From Lachnospiraceae bacterium (GTDB lineage: Bacteria > Bacillota > Clostridia > Lachnospirales > Lachnospiraceae), in NCBI GenBank assembly GCA_910575565.1, contig CAJTFL010000005.1, positions 206,292-270,291 on the forward strand: a stretch of 64,000 nucleotides of DNA, written 5' to 3'. Each line of letters begins with the position of its first letter. The first letter of the stretch is position 1. The notes under the pieces were generated by a model. It had not been told where the DNA came from. It did not search any database and saw only the letters and a list, made by a program, of their open reading frames with translations. The translations under genes and the position numbers were made by a program. Positions 16,112 through 27,638 of the stretch are shown here, in pieces.

Positions 16112-17173
16112 ATGATCAAGCAAACCGTGGCCGTTATTTTCGGCGGCCAGTCATCAGAGCATGAAGTATCCTGTATGTCTGCTGCCAATGTAATCCGGCA
16201 AATGGACTTATCCGTATATAACCTTTTACTGATCGGCATCACCAAGGATGGCCGCTGGCTGAGGGCGGGTTCCGTGGAGGACATTTCTTCTGGCAGATGG
16301 TATCACAGCCAGACGGAAGCAGTCCTTTTGCCGGATGCTTCCAAAAAATCCGCGATGATAACCGATGCCAAAGGGCAGATTTCCTTCTGTCCCGTAGATC
16401 TGGCATTTCCCCTGCTCCACGGGCGGTTCGGGGAGGACGGGACTGTCCAGGGGCTTTTGGAGCTGGCTGGGATTCCCTATGTAGGCTGCGGCGTTTTGTC
16501 CTCTGCCGTGTCCATGGATAAGCTGTATACTAAGCTGATTGTGGAGCGGCTTCAAATCCCCCAGGCAAAGTATGAGCCGGTGGCGGCGGAGGAGCTAAAG
16601 GAACTGGAAAAGGTAGTTGCCCGCATAGAAGCAAGCGTCCCCTATCCGGTATTTATCAAGCCCTCCAACGCCGGTTCGTCCCGGGGGGTAAGCCGGGCGG
16701 ATTCCAGAGAAGAGCTGGAAAAGGGGCTGTTTTTAGCGGCAGCAGAGGACAGGAAGATATTGGTGGAAGAGATGATCGTGGGGCACGAGGTGGAGTGTGC
16801 CGTGTTCGGCGGAGGGAAGGAGCCGGTGATCGCCAGCGGGGTAGGGGAAATTTTGGCAGCTGCCCAGTTCTACGATTACGACGCCAAGTACCATAATGCA
16901 GAATCAAAAACGGTAACGGATCCCGATCTTCCGGGAGAAGCTTCCCAAAGGATTCCCCAGATGGCTAAAGAGGTTTTCCAGGCAGTGGATGGCTATGGGC
17001 TGGCACGGGTGGACTTTTTCGTGGAAAAGGACGGCAGGGTGGTGTTTAATGAGATCAATACCATGCCGGGCTTTACGGCCATCAGTATGTACCCCATACT
17101 GTGGGAGGCCAGGGGAATTTCCAAGAAGGAATTGGTAAGCAGGCTTTTGGAACATGGGAGGCAGCGGCTTTAG
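16112..17173 (+). CDS. ddl: D-alanine--D-alanine ligase
   Basis: ATP-grasp ligase that joins two D-Ala residues for the peptidoglycan stem. The 353-aa length is normal. Motifs: N-terminal VAVIFGGQSSEHEVSCMSA, the PLLHGRFGEDGTVQGLLE segment, IKPSNAGSSRGVS in the ATP-grasp central domain, VGHEVECAVFGG, the Tyr-containing loop FYDYDAKYHNAESK and the metal/ATP end motif NEINTMPGFT. The Tyr-Lys-Tyr-type loop is that of D-Ala-D-Ala rather than VanA-type D-lactate ligases, so vancomycin resistance is not implied. AAGGAG precedes the ATG. The next gene starts 15 bp later. Confidence 0.95.
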   Translation: MIKQTVAVIFGGQSSEHEVSCMSAANVIRQMDLSVYNLLLIGITKDGRWLRAGSVEDISSGRWYHSQTEAVLLPDASKKSAMITDAKGQISFCPVDLAFPLLHGRFGEDGTVQGLLELAGIPYVGCGVLSSAVSMDKLYTKLIVERLQIPQAKYEPVAAEELKELEKVVARIEASVPYPVFIKPSNAGSSRGVSRADSREELEKGLFLAAAEDRKILVEEMIVGHEVECAVFGGGKEPVIASGVGEILAAAQFYDYDAKYHNAESKTVTDPDLPGEASQRIPQMAKEVFQAVDGYGLARVDFFVEKDGRVVFNEINTMPGFTAISMYPILWEARGISKKELVSRLLEHGRQRL

Positions 17174-17188
17174 GACAGGAGAGATCAT

Positions 17189-17638
17189 ATGACAAAAGAC
17201 GTACTGATCACAATCAGCGGTTCCCAGCTTCTGGATGGGGAAAACAGCGATATCGAAATGATTACGGCGGGGAACTATTACCTGAAAAACGGAAAGCACT
17301 ATATTACGTATGAGGAAGTGATGGAGGGCTTTGCCGGGGTGGTGAAAAATACCATCAAAATCCAGCCGGGGAGCATGGATATCATTAAAACCGGCCTTAC
17401 CAATGTCCATATGACCTTTGAGAAGGATAAAAAGCGCCTTACCTGCTACGCAACGCCCGTAGGCGGGCTGATGGTGGGGCTGGACACAAAGGCCATTTCC
17501 GTGGATGAAGGGGAGGATGCTTTAATGGTTAAGGTGGAATACTCCCTGGACATTAATTACCAGCATATATCCGAGTGCAGCATTATGGTGGATGTGCGTT
17601 CCCGCTCCCACGCCCAGGTTAAGCTTTTGGAATCATAG
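17189..17638 (+). CDS. DUF1934 (YwiB-like) beta-barrel protein
   Basis: 149-aa cytosolic protein of the DUF1934/YwiB family, small calycin-like beta-barrels of unknown function. It opens with KDVLITISGSQLLDGENSDIEMITAGNYYLKNGKHYITYEE and ends with the paired strands VEYSLDINYQHISECSIMVDV. There is no signal peptide or membrane segment. GACAGGAGAG precedes the ATG, 15 bp after ddl, so it is probably co-transcribed. A terminator hairpin follows. Confidence 0.85.
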   Translation: MTKDVLITISGSQLLDGENSDIEMITAGNYYLKNGKHYITYEEVMEGFAGVVKNTIKIQPGSMDIIKTGLTNVHMTFEKDKKRLTCYATPVGGLMVGLDTKAISVDEGEDALMVKVEYSLDINYQHISECSIMVDVRSRSHAQVKLLES

Positions 17639-17685
17639 GCGGATGCGGGGACGGCTAAGTTAAGGAGAAGATATTGGTTCAGCGC

Positions 17686-17730
17686 AAAAAGAGCCGCCCC
17701 GAGGATATTCCTGCCAGGGCGGCTCTTCTT
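17686..17730. terminator. Bidirectional terminator hairpin
   Basis: A perfect 11-bp stem, AAGAGCCGCCC (17689-17699) with GGGCGGCTCTT (17717-17727). It sits between the ends of the convergent YwiB-like gene and the Lys-rich protein gene. Reading minus, TTTTTG follows the stem, so it is strongest for the minus-strand gene. Confidence 0.7.
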
Positions 17731-17752
17731 AATGTCTGCCAAAATAAGCGCC

Positions 17753-18376
17753 TTATGATTTTTTCTTGCTGGTTTTCTTGCCGCTTTTGCCGGTCTCTGC
17801 TTTTGCCGCTTCTTTTTTTGCGCTGTCCTTTTTGCCGGATTTAGCATTGCCTGATGTGCTCTTTGCTGCATCCTTATCTGCTTTTTTCGATTTAAACCTT
17901 CCAAACAGCCCCTTCTTCTTTGCCGGGGCGGCTTCCAGCTTGCCGCCGCGGACACTTTTGATCTGGGTAATGTAGATCCCGCTGACCACAGCTTTGACTT
18001 CCGCCTTCACCGGGAGGGTCTGGAAAACCTTTTCATCAGCAATCAAGGTCATGATCTTTGGCCCGATCTTCGCCTTGACGATGGGGAGCTTGGCCCAGGC
18101 CATATACTTTGGCGATTGGTCGATCACCATCTTGGGAAGCCCCGACTCCTTAACCTTTAGCTTTTTCTTGTCGATCACCAGCATGGATACCACCTGTTCG
18201 GCAGCTTTCATCATGGATTGCTGCTCGGCCTGCCTGCGTTCCAGCTTGCGTCCGAAGAAATAGAGCAGGGCCAGGATGATGATTAAAATTACTAGGATCA
18301 CGAACAGCACCTTTAAAAATGTGTTCACCTTGGGGAACCCTCCAATCTTATGTTTGAGCGCTCTCAGAAACTCCAT
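17753..18376 (-). CDS. Uncharacterised membrane protein with a Lys/Ala-rich tail
   Basis: 207-aa protein, not assigned to a named family. One transmembrane segment (FLKVLFVILVILIIILALLYFF, about residues 18-39) is followed by a soluble region of about 110 residues with beta-type pattern (VSMLVIDKKKLKVKESGLPKMVIDQSPKYM). The tail of about 60 residues is highly basic and rich in Lys, Ala, Ser and Gly. ATG 18376 is preferred to the in-frame TTG at 18388. It is divergent from rpoB and shares the intergenic region with the rpoB promoter. The basic tail may contact RNA, DNA or the acidic cell surface, depending on topology. Confidence 0.65.
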   Translation of the reverse strand: MEFLRALKHKIGGFPKVNTFLKVLFVILVILIIILALLYFFGRKLERRQAEQQSMMKAAEQVVSMLVIDKKKLKVKESGLPKMVIDQSPKYMAWAKLPIVKAKIGPKIMTLIADEKVFQTLPVKAEVKAVVSGIYITQIKSVRGGKLEAAPAKKKGLFGRFKSKKADKDAAKSTSGNAKSGKKDSAKKEAAKAETGKSGKKTSKKKS

Positions 18377-18532
18377 TTCACCCGGCAAGGTTTGCCGCTT
18401 TAGGCGCGAGGGAAGTCCGGGAGCACCCTGTTTGGGAGATAGGGTTAATGGCGCGTCCGCAGTCCGCCTGCCATTTGCCCATTATCTGAAATAGTATATC
18501 ATTTTTTAGGGAAAAAGGCAAGCAAAAAATGC

Positions 18533-18561
18533 TTGACACCTTGATTTTTGTATGATAAGAT
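18533..18561 (+). promoter_or_regulatory. Promoter of rpoBC
   Basis: TTGACA, 17 bp, TAAGAT, with an untranslated leader of about 115 bp before rpoB. This gives rpoBC its own start site, independent of any rplJL transcript. Confidence 0.7.
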
Positions 18562-18678
18562 GGAATGTGCACTATTATGGAGGTTTAGGCCTATGGAAAG
18601 GCCAGAAAGCCTGATAAATCAAGCATTGTCAAGCATATCAGCATCGATGCGAATACAGAAAACAGGGGTGAAACGTTA

Positions 18679-21600
18679 ATGGAGAAAAGCAGAATGCGCC
18701 CGGTGAAAGCCGGTAAAGGCATGAGGATGAGCTTTCAGAGACAGAAAGAAGTCCTGGAGATGCCGAACCTGATCGAGATTCAGAAAAACTCTTATCGCTG
18801 GTTCCTGGAAGAAGGCTTAAAAGAGGTTTTTGAAGACATCTCTCCCATCGCAGATTTTGCAGGCCATTTAAGCCTGGAATTCGTGGGCTTTACGTTATGC
18901 AAAAACGACATCAAGAATACCATAGAGGAATGCAAGGAGCGCGATGCAACCTATGCAGCGCCTTTAAAGGTAACGGTACGTCTTTGTAATAAGGATAAGG
19001 CAGAGGAGATCAACGAGCACGAGATTTTCATGGGCGACCTTCCGCTGATGACGGATACCGGCTCCTTCGTGATTAACGGGGCGGAGCGGGTCATCGTAAG
19101 CCAGCTGGTGCGTTCCCCCGGCATTTACTACAGCATTGTTCATGATAAGGTAGGGAAGGAATTATATTCCTGCACGGTGATCCCTAACAGGGGGGCGTGG
19201 CTGGAGTATGAGACGGATTCCAACGATATTTTCTACGTCCGTGTAGACCGGACCAGGAAGGTTCCGGTGACGGTTCTGGTGCGTGCCCTAGGCTACGGAA
19301 CCAACGCGGAGATTATCGATTTGTTCGGCGAGGAGCCGAAGATCCTGGCAAGCTTCGGGAAGGATCCTTCCGAGACTTATGAGGACGGGCTTTTGGAATT
19401 GTATAAAAAGATCCGCCCGGGCGAGCCTTTAAGCGTGGATAGTGCGAAAAACCTGCTTGATTTGATGTTCTTTGACCCCAGAAGATACGATCTGGCGAAA
19501 GTCGGAAGATATAAATTTAATAAAAAGCTCCATTTAAAGAACCGCATCAAGGGCCATACCCTGGCTGAGGACGTGGTGGATACCCGAACCGGGGAGATCC
19601 TGGCTGAGGCGGGCACGGTTGCGGATCAGGAGCTGGCGGAGCGCATCCAGAATGCCGCCGTCCCCTTTGTATGGATTGAAGGGCCTACCAGGAAGCAGAA
19701 GGTGCTCTCGAACCTGATGGTGGATTTAAGCGCTTACGTTCCTTTCCCGCCGAAGGAAGCGGGGATTACGGAGTTAGTATTCTACCCTGAGCTGGAAAAG
19801 ATTCTGGAATCTTATGGGGATGACCAGGAGGAGCTTAAGGACGTGATCCGCCGCCATTCCCATGATTTGGTTCCCAAGCATATCACTAAGGAAGATATCC
19901 TTGCTTCCATTAATTATAATATGCACTTGGAGGAAGAAGTAGGCACGTCCGATGATATTGACCATTTAGGGAACCGCCGGATCCGTGCGGTAGGCGAGCT
20001 CTTGCAGAACCAGTACCGCATCGGCTTATCCCGTATGGAAAGAGTGGTGCGGGAGAGGATGACCACCCAGGATGTGGATTCCTTAACGCCCCAGTCCCTG
20101 ATTAACATTAAGCCGGTGACGGCGGCGGTGAAGGAGTTCTTTGGAAGCTCCCAGCTGTCCCAGTTTATGGATCAGAATAATCCCTTGTCCGAGCTTACCC
20201 ATAAGCGGCGCTTGTCTGCCTTAGGCCCCGGTGGCTTATCCAGGGATCGCGCCGGGTTTGAGGTTCGGGATGTGCACTATACCCATTACGGCAGGATGTG
20301 CCCCATTGAGACGCCTGAAGGCCCTAACATCGGCCTGATTAATTCCCTGGCCTGCTATGCCAGGGTAAATCAGTATGGCTTCGTGGAAGCGCCTTACCGG
20401 GTGGTGGATAAAAGCGATCCGGCAAACCCCGTGGTAACGGATAAGGTGATTTATTTAACCGCTGATGAGGAAGATAATTTCGTGGTGGCCCAGGCGAATG
20501 AGCTTCTGGACGCAGAAGGCCACTTTGTCCGCAATAACGTATCCGGGCGTTACCGGGAAGAAACCTCTGAGTTCCAGAAAAAGAACATTGATTTGATGGA
20601 CGTATCCCCGAAGATGGTATTTTCGGTGGCGACTTCCATGATTCCCTTCCTTCAAAATGACGATGCTAACCGTGCGCTGATGGGATCCAATATGCAGCGC
20701 CAGGCCGTGCCTTTATTAAGGACGGAAGCGCCCGTGGTGGGAACCGGCATCGAGGGAAAGGCCGCTGTAGACTCAGGTGTTTGCGTGGTGGTGAAAAACG
20801 CCGGTACGGTGGAGCGTTCCGCTTCCAACGAGATCATTATCCGCCGAGACAGCGACGGGCAGAAGGAAGTATACCATTTAACCAAGTTTAAGCGGAGCAA
20901 CCAGTCCAACTGCTATAACCAGAAGCCCATTGTGTTTAAGGGCAGCCATGTGGAGGCGGGCGAGGTGATCGCCGACGGCCCATCCACCGATAATGGTGAG
21001 ATTGCCTTAGGCAAAAACCCGCTGATCGGGTTTATGACCTGGGAGGGCTATAACTATGAGGACGCGGTTTTATTAAGCGAGCGTTTGGTGCAGGAGGATG
21101 TATACACTTCCGTGCACATTGAAGAATATGAGGCGGAGGCCAGGGACACGAAGCTGGGGCCGGAGGAGATTACCCGTGACGTTCCCGGCGTAGGCGAGGA
21201 TGCCTTAAAGGATCTGGACGAGCGGGGGATTATCCGCATCGGCGCGGAGGTTCGCGCAGGGGATATCCTGGTAGGCAAGGTAACGCCCAAGGGCGAGACG
21301 GAGCTGACCGCGGAGGAGCGGCTGCTGCGCGCCATCTTTGGGGAGAAGGCCAGGGAGGTAAGGGATACTTCCCTTAAGGTTCCCCACGGCGCTTACGGCA
21401 TTATCGTGGATGCCAATGTATTTACCCGGGAAAACGGCGACGAGCTAAGCCCCGGCGTAAATCAGACGGTGCGGATTTACATTGCCCAGAAGAGGAAGAT
21501 TTCCGTAGGGGATAAGATGGCAGGACGCCACGGGAACAAGGGCGTGGTTTCCCGGGTGCTTCCGGTGGAGGATATGCCCTTCCTGCCTAATGGGCGTCCG

Positions 21601-22548
21601 CTGGATATCGTGTTAAATCCCCTGGGCGTGCCTTCCCGTATGAACATCGGGCAGGTGCTGGAGATCCATTTAAGCCTTGCGGCAAAGGCTCTGGGCTTTA
21701 ACATCTCTACCCCGGTATTTGACGGGGCCAACGAGCTGGATATCATGGATACCCTTGACGTAGCCAATGATTACGTGAATTTTTCCTGGGAAGAATTTGA
21801 GGAAAAATATAAGGATGCGTTAAGGCCGGAGGTAATGGATTACCTGGGCAGCCACTTAGAGCACAGGGAGCTGTGGAAGGGCGTTCCTTTAGGGCGGGAC
21901 GGCAAAGTGCGCCTTAGGGACGGCCGTACCGGCGAATACTTTGACAGCCCGGTTACGATCGGCCATATGCATTACTTGAAGCTGCACCATTTGGTAGACG
22001 ATAAGATCCACGCCCGTTCTACCGGCCCATATTCCTTAGTTACCCAGCAGCCTTTGGGCGGCAAAGCCCAGTTCGGCGGCCAGCGTTTCGGGGAGATGGA
22101 GGTCTGGGCTCTGGAGGCCTATGGCGCTTCCTACACCCTGCAGGAAATCCTGACGGTAAAGTCGGATGACGTGGCAGGCCGTGTAAAGACTTATGAGGCG
22201 ATTATTAAGGGCGAGAATATCCCTGAACCGGGCATCCCGGAATCCTTTAAGGTACTGTTAAAGGAGCTGCAGTCCTTGGGCCTGGATGTACGGGTGCTGC
22301 GTGATGACAATACAGAGGTTGAGCTGGGCGAAAACATTGATTATAGCGATACCGATCTGCGTTCCATCATTGAGGGCGACCGCCATTATCAGGATGACGA
22401 GTCCTTCGAGAGTTACGGCTACCAGAAACAGGAATTTAAGGATGATGAGCTGGTATCCGTGGAGGAAGAGGATTTTGAAGAGGAAGAAGATCCGTACCTG
22501 GAAGATATGGATGAGGGATTTGGGGATTCCTCTGACGAAGAAGAATAG
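18679..22548 (+). CDS. rpoB: DNA-directed RNA polymerase subunit beta
   Basis: Beta subunit of the core polymerase, 1289 aa, full length for clostridia. The rifampicin region reads [18 protein letters not shown] followed by [13 protein letters not shown], i.e. the sensitive-type residues Gln, Asp, His and Ser. Also visible are [32 protein letters not shown] and the C-terminal [21 protein letters not shown]. The last 70 residues are strongly acidic. AGGGGTGA precedes the ATG. rpoC follows after 19 bp. No rplL or rplJ is found upstream; the neighbour there is a divergent membrane protein. Confidence 0.98.
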   Translation: MEKSRMRPVKAGKGMRMSFQRQKEVLEMPNLIEIQKNSYRWFLEEGLKEVFEDISPIADFAGHLSLEFVGFTLCKNDIKNTIEECKERDATYAAPLKVTVRLCNKDKAEEINEHEIFMGDLPLMTDTGSFVINGAERVIVSQLVRSPGIYYSIVHDKVGKELYSCTVIPNRGAWLEYETDSNDIFYVRVDRTRKVPVTVLVRALGYGTNAEIIDLFGEEPKILASFGKDPSETYEDGLLELYKKIRPGEPLSVDSAKNLLDLMFFDPRRYDLAKVGRYKFNKKLHLKNRIKGHTLAEDVVDTRTGEILAEAGTVADQELAERIQNAAVPFVWIEGPTRKQKVLSNLMVDLSAYVPFPPKEAGITELVFYPELEKILESYGDDQEELKDVIRRHSHDLVPKHITKEDILASINYNMHLEEEVGTSDDIDHLGNRRIRAVGELLQNQYRIGLSRMERVVRERMTTQDVDSLTPQSLINIKPVTAAVKEFFGSSQLSQFMDQNNPLSELTHKRRLSALGPGGLSRDRAGFEVRDVHYTHYGRMCPIETPEGPNIGLINSLACYARVNQYGFVEAPYRVVDKSDPANPVVTDKVIYLTADEEDNFVVAQANELLDAEGHFVRNNVSGRYREETSEFQKKNIDLMDVSPKMVFSVATSMIPFLQNDDANRALMGSNMQRQAVPLLRTEAPVVGTGIEGKAAVDSGVCVVVKNAGTVERSASNEIIIRRDSDGQKEVYHLTKFKRSNQSNCYNQKPIVFKGSHVEAGEVIADGPSTDNGEIALGKNPLIGFMTWEGYNYEDAVLLSERLVQEDVYTSVHIEEYEAEARDTKLGPEEITRDVPGVGEDALKDLDERGIIRIGAEVRAGDILVGKVTPKGETELTAEERLLRAIFGEKAREVRDTSLKVPHGAYGIIVDANVFTRENGDELSPGVNQTVRIYIAQKRKISVGDKMAGRHGNKGVVSRVLPVEDMPFLPNGRPLDIVLNPLGVPSRMNIGQVLEIHLSLAAKALGFNISTPVFDGANELDIMDTLDVANDYVNFSWEEFEEKYKDALRPEVMDYLGSHLEHRELWKGVPLGRDGKVRLRDGRTGEYFDSPVTIGHMHYLKLHHLVDDKIHARSTGPYSLVTQQPLGGKAQFGGQRFGEMEVWALEAYGASYTLQEILTVKSDDVAGRVKTYEAIIKGENIPEPGIPESFKVLLKELQSLGLDVRVLRDDNTEVELGENIDYSDTDLRSIIEGDRHYQDDESFESYGYQKQEFKDDELVSVEEEDFEEEEDPYLEDMDEGFGDSSDEEE

Positions 22549-22567
22549 ATAGAAGGGAGTATCGTTC

Positions 22568-25500
22568 ATGCCGGAAACAAATGAAACTTACCATCCGTTG
22601 ACCTTTGATGCGATTAAGATAGGCCTGGCTTCCCCGGAGAAGATTTTAGAGTGGTCCCACGGCGAGGTGAAGAAGCCGGAGACGATCAATTACCGGACAT
22701 TGAAGCCGGAAAAAGACGGGCTCTTCTGCGAGCGGATCTTTGGCCCCACCAAGGACTGGGAGTGCCACTGCGGCAAGTATAAAAAGATCCGCTATAAAGG
22801 CGTGGTCTGTGACCGATGCGGCGTAGAAGTGACCAAGGCCAGCGTCCGCCGGGAGCGCATGGGCCATATTGCCCTGGCTGCCCCCGTATCCCATATCTGG
22901 TATTTTAAGGGGATCCCTTCCCGTATGGGGCTGATTCTGGATATTTCTCCAAGGACGCTGGAGAAGGTATTGTACTTTGCTTCCTATATTGTACTAGACC
23001 CGGGCAATACCGGCCTGCAGTATAAGCAGGTGCTTTCGGAGAAGGAATACCGGGAAGAGGTAGAGAAAAATGGTTACGGCACGTTTCGCGTAGGCATGGG
23101 AGCCGAGGCCATCCAGGAGCTTTTGCAGGCCATCGACCTAGAGAAGGATTCGGAGCAGCTTCGCAAGGGCCTTAAGGACTCTTCCGGCCAGAAGCGGGCG
23201 CGGATCATTAAACGGCTGGAAGTGGTTGAAGCTTTCCGCAGCTCCGGCAATAAGCCGGAATGGATGATCATGACCGTGATTCCGGTGATCCCGCCGGATA
23301 TCCGGCCCATGGTGCAGCTGGACGGCGGGCGTTTCGCCACCTCCGACTTAAACGATCTGTACCGCCGGATCATTAACCGGAATAACCGGCTGGCAAGGCT
23401 TTTGGAGCTTGGCGCCCCAGACATCATCGTCCGGAATGAGAAGCGTATGCTTCAGGAGGCGGTAGATGCCTTGATTGACAACGGCCGCCGGGGAAGGCCG
23501 GTGACAGGCCCCGGAAACCGTGCCTTAAAGTCACTTTCCGATATGTTAAAGGGCAAGCAGGGCCGTTTCCGCCAAAACCTTTTAGGCAAGCGTGTAGACT
23601 ATTCAGGCCGTTCCGTTATCGTGGTAGGGCCGGAGCTTAAGATTTACCAGTGCGGCCTGCCAAAGGAGATGGCTATCGAGCTGTTTAAGCCCTTTGTGAT
23701 GAAGGAGCTGGTTTCCAACGGAACGGCTCATAACATCAAAAACGCGAAAAAGATGGTTGAACGCCTGCAGCCTGAGGTTTGGGATGTGCTGGAGGATGTA
23801 ATCAAGGAGCACCCGGTGATGCTAAACCGTGCGCCCACCCTGCACCGCTTAGGGATCCAGGCCTTTGAGCCTATCCTAGTGGAGGGCAAGGCCATTAAGC
23901 TCCATCCTTTGGTGTGTACCGCCTTTAACGCGGACTTTGACGGGGATCAGATGGCTGTCCATCTGCCTTTGTCCGTGGAAGCCCAGGCAGAGTGCCGTTT
24001 CCTGCTGCTTTCGCCTAATAACCTGTTAAAGCCTTCGGACGGCGGCCCCGTGGCCGTGCCTTCCCAGGATATGGTTCTGGGCATTTATTACCTGACCCAG
24101 GAGAGGCCGGGAGCACCAGGAGAGGGGGGCATTTTCCGCAGCATTAACGAAGCGATCTTAGCTTATGAGAATAAGGTGGTAACGCTCCACAGCCGGGTGA
24201 AGGTCAGGGTGACAAAAACCCTGGCGGACGGCACGGTAAAGAAGGGGATTATCGAGTCCACTGTAGGCCGCTTTATCTTCAACGAGATTATTCCCCAGGA
24301 TCTGGGTTTTGTGGATCGCTCTAACCCGGAAAACGAGCTGAAGCTGGAGATTGATTTCCATGTGGGGAAGAAGCAGTTAAAGCAGATTTTGGAAAAGGTA
24401 ATCAATGTCCATGGAGCCATCCAGACCGCCATTACCTTAGACGACATTAAAGCTATTGGCTATAAGTACTCTACCAGGGCGGCCATGACCGTATCCATTT
24501 CCGATATGACCGTTCCGGAATCCAAAAAACAGCTGATTGCCAATGCCCAGGCTACGGTGGATCATATTTCCAAGAATTTCCGCCGGGGGCTGATCACGGA
24601 GGAAGAGCGGTATAAGGAAGTTATTGAAACCTGGAAAAATACGGATGATCAGCTGACGCATGATCTGCTCACCGGACTGGATAAGTACAATAATATCTTT
24701 ATGATGGCGGACTCCGGGGCCCGTGGTTCTGATAAGCAGATTAAGCAGCTTGCGGGTATGCGGGGGCTGATGGCGGATACCACCGGCCATACCATCGAGC
24801 TTCCCATTAAGTCCAATTTCCGTGAAGGCTTGGACGTACTGGAGTACTTTATCTCCGCCCACGGCGCCAGGAAGGGTCTTAGCGATACGGCTTTGCGTAC
24901 TGCGGACTCCGGGTACTTGACCCGCCGCCTGGTGGATGTGTCCCAGGATTTGATTATCCGCGAGGTGGACTGCTGCGAGGGCAAGGAGATCCCTTACATG
25001 GAGATCAAGGCCTTTATGGACGGCCAGGAAACCATCGAGTCCTTAAAGGATCGGTTAACCGGAAGATATATCGCGGAAACCATTACCGACCCGGACACGG
25101 GGGAAGTGGTGGTGAAGGCAAACCATATGTGCACGCCTAAGCGGGCGGCGGCAGTGATGAAGGTGCTGGAGAAAACGGGACGCCAGTCGGTAAAGATCCG
25201 TACCGTCCTTTCCTGTAAGTCTCATATCGGCGTATGCGCCAAGTGCTACGGGGCCAATATGGCTACAGGCCAGCCGGTGCAGGTGGGCGAGGCGGTAGGG
25301 ATTATCGCGGCTCAGTCCATCGGTGAACCGGGAACGCAGCTGACCATGAGAACCTTCCATACCGGCGGCGTGGCAGGCGGCGATATCACCCAGGGTCTTC
25401 CCCGTGTGGAGGAGCTTTTTGAGGCTCGTAAGCCTAAGGGTCTTGCCATCATTACCGAGTTTGCCGGGGTAGTGACCATCAAGGATACGAAGAAAAAGCG

Positions 25501-26242
25501 GGAGATCACCGTAACGGACAATGAGACAGGCAATTCCAAAACTTACCTGATCCCCTATGGTTCCCGGATCAAGGTTCAGGATGAGCAGTACCTGGAGGCA
25601 GGGGATGAGCTGACGGAAGGCTCCGTGAATCCCCATGATATCTTAAAGATTAAAGGCGTGCGGGCTGTGCAGGATTATATGATCCAGGAGGTGCAGCGGG
25701 TATACCGGCTTCAGGGCGTTGAGATTAATGATAAGCACGTGGAGATGATCGTCCGCCAGATGCTTAAGAAGGTAAAGGTGGAGGAAAGCGGGGACAGCGA
25801 TGTGCTGCCTGGCGTATCCATGGATGTCCTTGATTTTAACGAGATGAATGAGCAGCTGATTGCGGAAGGCAAGCAGCCAGCGGAAGGGAAACAGGTTATG
25901 CTTGGCATCACCAAGGCTTCCCTGGCGACAGATTCTTTCCTGTCTGCCGCATCCTTCCAGGAAACCACCAAGGTACTGACGGAGGCGGCCATTAACGGCA
26001 AGGTAGATCACCTGATCGGCTTGAAGGAAAATGTGCTGATTGGCAAGCTTATTCCTGCAGGAACCGGTATGAAGCGCTACCAGAACGTGAGGCTGAATAC
26101 GGATTATACCATGGAGGATGAGCTTTCCTTTGAGGAAGGGGAGGAAGCTGCCGAAGAAATGGATGCTCAGGAGGTTCCCCAGGAGCCGGAAGAGGAAGAG
26201 CTGATGGAAGAAGTTTTGGATTTTGGGGAAGAGGAAATATAG
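22568..26242 (+). CDS. rpoC: DNA-directed RNA polymerase subunit beta'
   Basis: Beta' subunit, 1224 aa. The N-terminal zinc site is [20 protein letters not shown] (about residues 60-79), the catalytic magnesium loop is [12 protein letters not shown] (about 457-468), and the second zinc cluster includes [13 protein letters not shown] near residue 885. The trigger-loop region reads [20 protein letters not shown]. The C-terminal tail of about 45 residues is acidic. GAAGGGAG precedes the ATG. The gene is followed by a strong terminator, not by rpsL-rpsG-fusA, so the rpoBC unit stands alone here. Confidence 0.98.
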   Translation: MPETNETYHPLTFDAIKIGLASPEKILEWSHGEVKKPETINYRTLKPEKDGLFCERIFGPTKDWECHCGKYKKIRYKGVVCDRCGVEVTKASVRRERMGHIALAAPVSHIWYFKGIPSRMGLILDISPRTLEKVLYFASYIVLDPGNTGLQYKQVLSEKEYREEVEKNGYGTFRVGMGAEAIQELLQAIDLEKDSEQLRKGLKDSSGQKRARIIKRLEVVEAFRSSGNKPEWMIMTVIPVIPPDIRPMVQLDGGRFATSDLNDLYRRIINRNNRLARLLELGAPDIIVRNEKRMLQEAVDALIDNGRRGRPVTGPGNRALKSLSDMLKGKQGRFRQNLLGKRVDYSGRSVIVVGPELKIYQCGLPKEMAIELFKPFVMKELVSNGTAHNIKNAKKMVERLQPEVWDVLEDVIKEHPVMLNRAPTLHRLGIQAFEPILVEGKAIKLHPLVCTAFNADFDGDQMAVHLPLSVEAQAECRFLLLSPNNLLKPSDGGPVAVPSQDMVLGIYYLTQERPGAPGEGGIFRSINEAILAYENKVVTLHSRVKVRVTKTLADGTVKKGIIESTVGRFIFNEIIPQDLGFVDRSNPENELKLEIDFHVGKKQLKQILEKVINVHGAIQTAITLDDIKAIGYKYSTRAAMTVSISDMTVPESKKQLIANAQATVDHISKNFRRGLITEEERYKEVIETWKNTDDQLTHDLLTGLDKYNNIFMMADSGARGSDKQIKQLAGMRGLMADTTGHTIELPIKSNFREGLDVLEYFISAHGARKGLSDTALRTADSGYLTRRLVDVSQDLIIREVDCCEGKEIPYMEIKAFMDGQETIESLKDRLTGRYIAETITDPDTGEVVVKANHMCTPKRAAAVMKVLEKTGRQSVKIRTVLSCKSHIGVCAKCYGANMATGQPVQVGEAVGIIAAQSIGEPGTQLTMRTFHTGGVAGGDITQGLPRVEELFEARKPKGLAIITEFAGVVTIKDTKKKREITVTDNETGNSKTYLIPYGSRIKVQDEQYLEAGDELTEGSVNPHDILKIKGVRAVQDYMIQEVQRVYRLQGVEINDKHVEMIVRQMLKKVKVEESGDSDVLPGVSMDVLDFNEMNEQLIAEGKQPAEGKQVMLGITKASLATDSFLSAASFQETTKVLTEAAINGKVDHLIGLKENVLIGKLIPAGTGMKRYQNVRLNTDYTMEDELSFEEGEEAAEEMDAQEVPQEPEEEELMEEVLDFGEEEI

Positions 26243-26284
26243 GGAAATATCGATATCCGAATCCGAAGATAAAATAAAGAAAAG

Positions 26285-26335
26285 AAAAATCGAAAGGCTG
26301 CCGTGCCGGATGGTAAGGCAGCCTTTCGATTTTTT
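26285..26335 (+). terminator. Rho-independent terminator of rpoBC
   Basis: A perfect stem of about 18 bp (AAAAATCGAAAGGCTGCC with its complement starting at 26317), a 14-base loop and a run of six T. Confidence 0.88.
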
Positions 26336-26396
26336 ATGATTTTATGCCGTTATATGCCAATGGTTCTGAAAATCCATTTCGGGAAATGAAAAGGGA

Positions 26397-27554
26397 TCAA
26401 TGAGAGGAACCTGGCCCCCCGGTCTGCCCGGCGCTTAGGCCGCCGCCGGATGGCGTGGAATTGCCGGAGGAAGCGCCGCCGGAGCCGTTTCCGGCAGGGC
26501 CGCCGGTAGAGCCTGCAGCCAGGCCGTCACCGGAGGAAGTGCCGCCGGAAGAAGCTCCGCCACTGGTGGGGCCGTATCCGGAATTCCCCCCGGACGGGGA
26601 AGGCGAGGTGGAAGAACCGCCGGGGCCATAGTTTGTTCCGCCGGAAGTAGTGCTCCCCGCTCCGTTATTTGCCGTGTTTCCCGATCCGCCAGGGGCGCTG
26701 CTGTTCACCGTGGAGGCGCTTACGCCGGAAGCATTCTGGCATACGCCGTCAGCGCCGAAGGTGTAGCTCTTGCCATCGATGGTGAAGCTTCCGCCGGAAA
26801 CCAGCTTGCCGGTGGCCGGTTCCAGGTAATAGTATTTGCCATTCACCTGGATCCACCCAGTCAGCATATGCCCGGCATTATTAAAGTAATAGTATGCGCC
26901 GTTGATTTCCTTCAATGTGCGGGACATCTTGCCTGTCCCCGGATCCATGTAGTATTTGTTTGTGCCGTCGCTGAGCCATCCGGTGAGCATCCGTCCATCG
27001 CTGTTTAAGTAGTAGTAATCTCCGTTAATCTCCGTCCAGCCGGTAAGCATTTTGCCGTCGGAGCCGAAGTAATACCAGTAGTTGTCAATAAGCCGCCAGT
27101 TGGAAACCATGCACCGCCCGTCATCCCGGAAGTAGTACCAGGCATTATCCATCTGCCGCCAGCCCTTAGCCATGGCTCCGTTGCCCCTGAGGAAGTAATA
27201 GTTATCTCCCTCTTTTAGCCAGCCAGTGACCATCGTGCCGTCCTGTAAATTGTAGTAATAGCTGCCCTCTACTTGGATCCAACCGGTATTCATCAGACCG
27301 TTGGGCTTAAAGTAATACCAATGGCCGTCGATCTGCTTCCAGCCTAAAGTCATCATGCCAGTGGATAAATCCATATAGTAATAGCCGTCGCTGGTTTGAA
27401 TCCATCCTTTGCGGAGGGAACCGTCATTTTCCACGTAAGTCCAGCTGTTTCCTGCGGTAGTCCATCCTGCCGCCAGCGAAGTTCCCGCCGGAACCAGGGT
27501 TAAAAGCCCTAAAAGTCCTGCCAACGCGGCAGCATTCCTTATCCTGAGTTTCAT
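26397..27554 (-). CDS. Secreted choline/glucan-binding repeat protein, Gly/Ser-rich tail
   Basis: 385-aa exported protein. A signal peptide (LAGLLGLLTLVPAGTSLAA) is followed by about 12 CW_binding-type repeats of about 20 residues, each with an aromatic core such as DGHWYYFKPNGLMNTGWIQ. These bind choline on teichoic acids or glucans in known relatives (LytA, CbpA, glucosyltransferases). From about residue 285 the chain is almost entirely Gly, Ser, Thr, Pro and Asn, like a linker or wall-spanning stalk, and no catalytic domain follows. Start 27554 is preferred because AAGGAGG lies just upstream; the frame extends to 27611. Its neighbour is the choline-kinase fusion. Confidence 0.85.
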   Translation of the reverse strand: MKLRIRNAAALAGLLGLLTLVPAGTSLAAGWTTAGNSWTYVENDGSLRKGWIQTSDGYYYMDLSTGMMTLGWKQIDGHWYYFKPNGLMNTGWIQVEGSYYYNLQDGTMVTGWLKEGDNYYFLRGNGAMAKGWRQMDNAWYYFRDDGRCMVSNWRLIDNYWYYFGSDGKMLTGWTEINGDYYYLNSDGRMLTGWLSDGTNKYYMDPGTGKMSRTLKEINGAYYYFNNAGHMLTGWIQVNGKYYYLEPATGKLVSGGSFTIDGKSYTFGADGVCQNASGVSASTVNSSAPGGSGNTANNGAGSTTSGGTNYGPGGSSTSPSPSGGNSGYGPTSGGASSGGTSSGDGLAAGSTGGPAGNGSGGASSGNSTPSGGGLSAGQTGGPGSSH

Positions 27555-27638
27555 AAGCTTCTTATCCTCCTTAGAAAAACCATTATTTCCGTAATTATCA
27601 GTATAGCACAATTTGCCAAACTTTGCTTAACAAATTTA

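Noticed and set aside
16036..17173. Possible vancomycin-resistance type ligase (VanA/B/C)
   Set aside because: The active-site loop has the Tyr-type FYDYDAKY sequence of ordinary D-Ala-D-Ala ligases, and no vanH, vanX or vanRS genes are adjacent.
18562..18678. L10-type or other ribosomal-protein leader before rpoB
   Set aside because: The leader is short and shows no convincing L10-leader fold; rplJ/rplL are not present here.
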